Source: DATJPR01 sp963811705 (GTDB lineage: Bacteria; Bacteroidota; Ignavibacteria; UBA10030; UBA6906). From it: a stretch of DNA of 64,000 bases. Positions 60,247 to 64,000 of the stretch are shown one piece after another. The notes below the pieces were generated by a model. That model worked only from the letters and a program-made list of their open reading frames with translations. It was not told the origin of the DNA and did no database searches. Each line of letters begins with the position of its first letter. The first letter of the stretch is position 1. Position numbers and translations under genes: made by a program. The DNA is taken from NCBI GenBank assembly GCA_963811705.1, contig CAWESL010000007.1, forward strand, positions 248,001-312,000, read 5' to 3'.

Positions 60247-62649
60247 TCAATTGATTTCTGTGGTGTCTTTCATTCGTACCAACCGAATGGCGTACACCGC
60301 ACCTGCGGTGCTGCCTGGCAGCGACTGGAACTTCAATCGAATGTGATCTTTTCCTTTGACCATCGACGCTGGAATCTCATACGTGATGTCCTGGAACTTC
60401 GACTGAGACCACTTTCCCGTGTTATCTTCTGTAAGCAATTTGGCATCATCGACGAGAATGTCGAACTTCCGGTTGCCCCATTCATTTCCCCAGTAGCGCA
60501 CTATCAAGCTCACATCGGTTTCGCCATGTGTCGCCAACTTGTAGCTGAAATAACCCCCGTTCCCGGCATCACGCCAGAATTCATCGAAGTTCGTACCGGT
60601 ATTGGAATTTGAACTCAGTAACGCGTGATCGACTTCGGGTTGCTGCTCGCCCGGTGCAACAACGTCGATGGTCCTTGCCTCGAGTACCAGCTTTTCTTTT
60701 TCCACCTTTGCCAGAGAGTCTATGTATGTTCTATACTCCGCCTTTGTGAGTGCCATCCAATACATCATATAGCGTGAATCGTGGATCTGGTAGAATGGCT
60801 CGAACACGACGTTTATCGGGTTGACCATCTCGAGCGCGGGAGCTGTGAAGGTCAACGGCTTGTCTGGTACCGGATTGAGGTCACTGGGGATGGTCGCAAT
60901 TTTGTCGGCAAGGATGATGGGCGCCTTGTCGATCGGAAGTTTCTTTCCGCTGGGGATCTGTCCCCATCGACTGTCGTCGGCAACCAGACCTGCGAGATCC
61001 TCTGTTCCCGCTCTTGCGGCGAGCACAATCGGGCCGTGGAGGAACGCAATATACGCCGGCACATTCGGCAAATGTTCGATGGCATTGTGCATTGGCAGCG
61101 TAATCTCAACAGTGTCGCCAGTCGTCCATAATCGGTCAACGGACACAAACGACGACGGATGCGCGGAACACGGTATCGCGTGTCCGTTGACGGAAACGCT
61201 CAGGTCGCCGTCTTTCACCCATGCGGGATACCGAACCATAAGCGCAAAGTGCGAAGACCCCTGCGTCACAACCAGTTTGGTCTTCTCTTCAAACGGGAAT
61301 TTGGTCTCCTGCCGCATCGTCACTCCCTTTTCTCTCCAGTGGAGTTCCGACGGAATAAAGAGGTTCAAGAACAACGAGTCGTGTTGATGCGTGTAGATAA
61401 ACTCATTGTATTTACCATGGTTCTCCATTCCACTCCCGACACAGCACCACATTGCTTCGTTTGGGGCTGAATACACGCGGTAGTGTCGGGGACGAACCGG
61501 GGTGAAATAGACGTAACCGCCGTGCACCGGATTCTGCGTTGACAGGATGTGGTTGTAGAGGGTTCTTTCGTAGTAATCGACATAGCGCGCCTCAGGGTTC
61601 GCCCTGTACAAATCCTCCGTCAACTTCAGCATATTGTACGAATTGCACGACTCGGGTCCCTCGACGTCGTTGACATAGTCCTCGCAAGCCGCGGCGCTCG
61701 GAAAGAACTCTCTTCGGCTGTTCCCTCCGAATACCAGAGTGCGATTTTGCGTCACCGTCTTCCAAAAGAACCTGCTGGCCCTCGCATACTGTTCGTCATT
61801 TGTAAGTTCTGCAATGCGCGCGAAACCGATGACTTTCGGGATCTGTGTATTCGCATGCTTGTTGTCGAGATTGTCATGACCCGCCGCCATAGGATCGAGC
61901 AACATTCTGTGCGAAAAGCGCCGTGCAGCGGTTGCGTACTTTGCATCGCCCGTCATCTGAAAGGCATCGGCGAAGATCTCGGCCATACCGCCATGTTCCG
62001 TAGCGAGCATTGACTGCATTAGTGAGTCGGACAACCCCGCTGTGATGGCAATGCCCCAGTCGCAGAATGTCAGAAACATATTCTTCGCATCCTCGTTTCC
62101 GGCGTAGAGCCATGCGTCTCGTAGCCCGGCGTACATCTTGTGGACATTGTACCATGGGACCCATGCCGCACGGTATGCTTCGAAATTACCGTTCTTCAGG
62201 GTAGACCACACAGCCTTACTCTTGGGCACTCCACCGACATAGCCAGTGCCCCAATCGGGGTTGTGGAGAGCATTTGCCTCCTGACACGCCTTGAGCTCCG
62301 ATAGCATGTACTCCATGCGTCGCTTGCATTCAGCGTTTTGCGTGGCCGCAACGTTCATGGCGAGGGCCGACAGATAATGCCCGGCGATGTGACCGTCAAG
62401 TCCCTCCCAATTTGAATAGCTCGCCGCTTTGGGCGAAAGTCCTGCCTCCTTTCGGTACGGCGCCAGCAATCGGTCGACGTCATATTTCAACAGGACCTGG
62501 ATGTTCAGGTCGCGGGCATGCCTGAATGGGCTGTCGAGGAGAGCTACGTCCGCCAGAGGAAAGGTGTTCTGATAGAGTCTTTCCTGTGCAGATGCGCCAC
62601 TGATCACGAGAATGGAGATCAATGCTGCGCGGCAAAGAGGTGCTGTCAT
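60247..62649 (-). CDS. GH127/GH146 beta-L-arabinofuranosidase
   Basis: An 800-residue exported protein of the former DUF1680 family. Signal peptide about 1-21; the (alpha/alpha)6 domain includes PFRHARDLNIQVLLKYDVDRLL, ATEHGGMAEIFADAF and GPESCNSYNMLKLTEDLY; the zinc/cysteine nucleophile site is MWCCVGSGMENHGKYN. C-terminal beta-domains follow (LALMVRYPAW ... ISVNGH-like; WGNRKFDILVDD). It should release beta-L-arabinofuranose from side chains or glycoproteins. The ATG at 62649 begins the signal peptide, with AGAGG 9 bp upstream; the longer frame does not. It lies between the esterase and radical SAM genes. Confidence 0.9.
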   Translation of the reverse strand: MTAPLCRAALISILVISGASAQERLYQNTFPLADVALLDSPFRHARDLNIQVLLKYDVDRLLAPYRKEAGLSPKAASYSNWEGLDGHIAGHYLSALAMNVAATQNAECKRRMEYMLSELKACQEANALHNPDWGTGYVGGVPKSKAVWSTLKNGNFEAYRAAWVPWYNVHKMYAGLRDAWLYAGNEDAKNMFLTFCDWGIAITAGLSDSLMQSMLATEHGGMAEIFADAFQMTGDAKYATAARRFSHRMLLDPMAAGHDNLDNKHANTQIPKVIGFARIAELTNDEQYARASRFFWKTVTQNRTLVFGGNSRREFFPSAAACEDYVNDVEGPESCNSYNMLKLTEDLYRANPEARYVDYYERTLYNHILSTQNPVHGGYVYFTPVRPRHYRVYSAPNEAMWCCVGSGMENHGKYNEFIYTHQHDSLFLNLFIPSELHWREKGVTMRQETKFPFEEKTKLVVTQGSSHFALMVRYPAWVKDGDLSVSVNGHAIPCSAHPSSFVSVDRLWTTGDTVEITLPMHNAIEHLPNVPAYIAFLHGPIVLAARAGTEDLAGLVADDSRWGQIPSGKKLPIDKAPIILADKIATIPSDLNPVPDKPLTFTAPALEMVNPINVVFEPFYQIHDSRYMMYWMALTKAEYRTYIDSLAKVEKEKLVLEARTIDVVAPGEQQPEVDHALLSSNSNTGTNFDEFWRDAGNGGYFSYKLATHGETDVSLIVRYWGNEWGNRKFDILVDDAKLLTEDNTGKWSQSKFQDITYEIPASMVKGKDHIRLKFQSLPGSTAGAVYAIRLVRMKDTTEIN

Positions 62650-62736
62650 GCTTTGTGCCTCTGCAATTATATCATACGAGCCTGATACGTAATCCTGCAA
62701 TAAGAGACGGCGTTCGCTTGTCTGGCAAGGCATCCG

Positions 62737-64000
62737 TCATCTGAACAGCAGCGGTGCAAAGTCATACAGATTGTGTCTCCACACCGGCCAGGTGTGGCCT
62801 CCGGGATAATCGTTGAAGATGTACGAGATCTTCAGCTCATCGAATTTCGACCGCATGACCTGACAATTCTTGTACGCGATGTCTTCCTGTCCTCCGATGC
62901 CAATCCAGAGAAGCTTCAGGTTCCCTCGAATCTTCTCATCATTCTTTTTGATGAAGGCATATTGCGCATCTGCGACAGTGCTCAGCATCGGCAGAATCCA
63001 GCCGGAACTGAACACGCCCAACGATGAGAACAATTCGGTGTTCTTCATTCCCACATACAGCGTTTGGAGACCTCCCATCGAGAGACCTGCGAGCGCACGG
63101 TTCTTTGCATCCGTCTCCGCACGGAACGTCTTCTCGACGAGCGGGATGACGCACTGTTTCATCTCCGCCTCAAACATCCTCAGAGTATTTTCCCCGAAAC
63201 TGCCGAAGCCGGGGGCCCCGACGTTCCCATCGGGCATGACGACAAGCATCGGTTTTGCCTTCCCGGCGGCGATGAGGTTATCAAGAATCTCATTTGTCCT
63301 GCCCTGGCTTGCCCACCCTGTTTCGTCTTCGCCGCCTCCATGCAGGATGTAGAGGACGGGGTACTTTTCGCTTGGGGTACGATCATAACCAGGAGGGGTG
63401 TACACAAACACCTGCCGCCACCTGTTGAGGACCGTGGAGAAGTAGGGAACGCACCGAATCTCGCCGTGAGGGACATCCTTGATGGCGTAGAAGTCATCCC
63501 CTTCGAACGGGATTTCTATTCCGCTCGCCATACGGCCCATGCCGTAGAACGTCTGGCTGGCCGGATCTGCAACGGCCAAACTATCGATGACCAGCGAATA
63601 ATAGTGGAATCCGATACTCTGAGGATCGGTGGTGACCCTCCACACTCCCAGAGTGTCTCTCTTCATATCATACAATTTCCCAAGATCGATCTGCACCTTT
63701 TTTGCGGCGGGTGCATTGGTCTGGAAGATCACCCTGTGGTCGGGGAGAATGCGCGGATACTTCGCCCCCCGTACGTTTGTCGATGCCGGCAAACCCACGA
63801 CACTGTACTGAGGAAATGTTGAAACATCGACAGGCTTGAAGATCAGCTGGGTGAACATGTAGAGATCGTTCTTCCAGACTTTGAAGTCGTGGACACCGGG
63901 TTCGACGTAGAAGATGTGGGGCACATTGTTCGCGTCCAGGTATTCGTGCGTGCGCTGACTGAACGTGATCAGGCCGTCATCGTCGCCGCAGGAAATCCAG
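62737..64000 (-). CDS. Double CE1-like esterase (5' truncated by window end)
   Basis: The frame is open to the window edge; the GTG at 63924 is internal. The first residues seen are the end of one esterase domain (SCGDDDGLI, then a His in EPGVHDFKVWKNDL). An E-set/CBM48-like domain (VIFQTNAPAAKKVQI, VWRVTTDPQSIGFHYY) and a full second CE1-like domain follow, with FVYTPPGYD, LHGGGEDETGW, catalytic Ser in AGLSMGG and His in GGHTWPVWR. Such tandem esterases in plant-wall degraders are often feruloyl/acetyl-xylan esterases. It leads a minus-strand group with GH127. Confidence 0.85.
   Translation of the reverse strand, partial: WISCGDDDGLITFSQRTHEYLDANNVPHIFYVEPGVHDFKVWKNDLYMFTQLIFKPVDVSTFPQYSVVGLPASTNVRGAKYPRILPDHRVIFQTNAPAAKKVQIDLGKLYDMKRDTLGVWRVTTDPQSIGFHYYSLVIDSLAVADPASQTFYGMGRMASGIEIPFEGDDFYAIKDVPHGEIRCVPYFSTVLNRWRQVFVYTPPGYDRTPSEKYPVLYILHGGGEDETGWASQGRTNEILDNLIAAGKAKPMLVVMPDGNVGAPGFGSFGENTLRMFEAEMKQCVIPLVEKTFRAETDAKNRALAGLSMGGLQTLYVGMKNTELFSSLGVFSSGWILPMLSTVADAQYAFIKKNDEKIRGNLKLLWIGIGGQEDIAYKNCQVMRSKFDELKISYIFNDYPGGHTWPVWRHNLYDFAPLLFR

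Noticed and set aside
1..64000. CRISPR arrays, tRNA/rRNA genes, insertion sequences, prophage
   Set aside because: No regular direct-repeat array, no recognisable RNA gene, transposase or phage structural gene was found by reading; a covariance-model scan was not possible here.

Overview
The window looks like chromosomal DNA from a plant-polysaccharide-degrading bacterium of the Bacteroidota/Ignavibacteriota (FCB) group. This is inferred from repeated C-terminal FlgD/Ig-like sorting domains with the signature QNYPNPFNP (type IX secretion style), a TonB-dependent receptor with a carboxypeptidase-regulatory-like N-terminal domain, and many Sec-exported glycoside hydrolases. No SusD-like lipoprotein is encoded, so the xylan locus is not a classical Bacteroidia SusC/D PUL. 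No rRNA, tRNA, CRISPR array or insertion sequence was recognised.

Layout. (1) 1-413: tail of a secreted sorting-domain protein and a hairpin region. (2) 413-4462, minus strand: a compact operon of SDR oxidoreductase, B12-reactivation protein, MtaA/URO-D-like methyltransferase and a GH9-like protein that seems to lack most of its catalytic domain. (3) 4463-7735, plus strand: xylB-xylA, divergent from the SDR operon, with LacI-type operator sites in the shared promoter. (4) 7853-37664, minus strand: a roughly 30 kb glucuronoarabinoxylan utilisation cluster. Reading from its promoter it encodes GH3 beta-xylosidase, a GPH-family transporter, a TonB receptor, two large sorting-domain surface proteins, GH35, GH30 glucuronoxylanase, GH10, GH8 exo-oligoxylanase, GH115 alpha-glucuronidase, CE15 glucuronoyl esterase, GH43, a beta-helix protein and a second GH10, ending in a decayed duplicate sorting domain. 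(5) 37996-42604, plus strand: a LacI regulator, then a GDP-mannose 3,5-epimerase homologue, a nucleotidyltransferase-GHMP kinase fusion and a FucP-type symporter. (6) 42605-44543: a gene graveyard with a broken subtilase and a broken GH8. (7) 44544-50996, plus strand: a small secreted protein, two tandem type-B carboxylesterases, a frameshifted esterase relic, a CE1-like esterase and a GH5-like hydrolase. (8) 51158-64000: a large Tat-exported putative hydrolase, a GH43 protein with a companion secreted protein, and a minus-strand group of CE1 double esterase, GH127/GH146 beta-L-arabinofuranosidase, radical SAM/SPASM protein and six-hairpin protein.

How it works together (inference). Sorting-domain GH10s and GH30 would cut glucuronoxylan at the cell surface. 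Oligomers would enter through the TonB receptor. Signal-peptide enzymes without a sorting domain (CE15, GH115, GH43, GH8, GH35) would remove lignin esters, 4-O-methyl-glucuronate, arabinose and reducing-end xylose in the periplasm. The GPH transporter would import small products, cytoplasmic GH3 would release xylose, and XylA/XylB would feed the pentose phosphate pathway. Near-identical operator-like sequences upstream of xylB/SDR and of lacI/GH3 tie the segments into one probable regulon.

The two most interesting ideas are a corrinoid-type O-demethylation module beside a 4-O-methyl-glucuronoxylan locus, and an unfamiliar nucleotide-sugar operon (epimerase, nucleotidyltransferase-GHMP fusion, FucP) under the LacI regulator.
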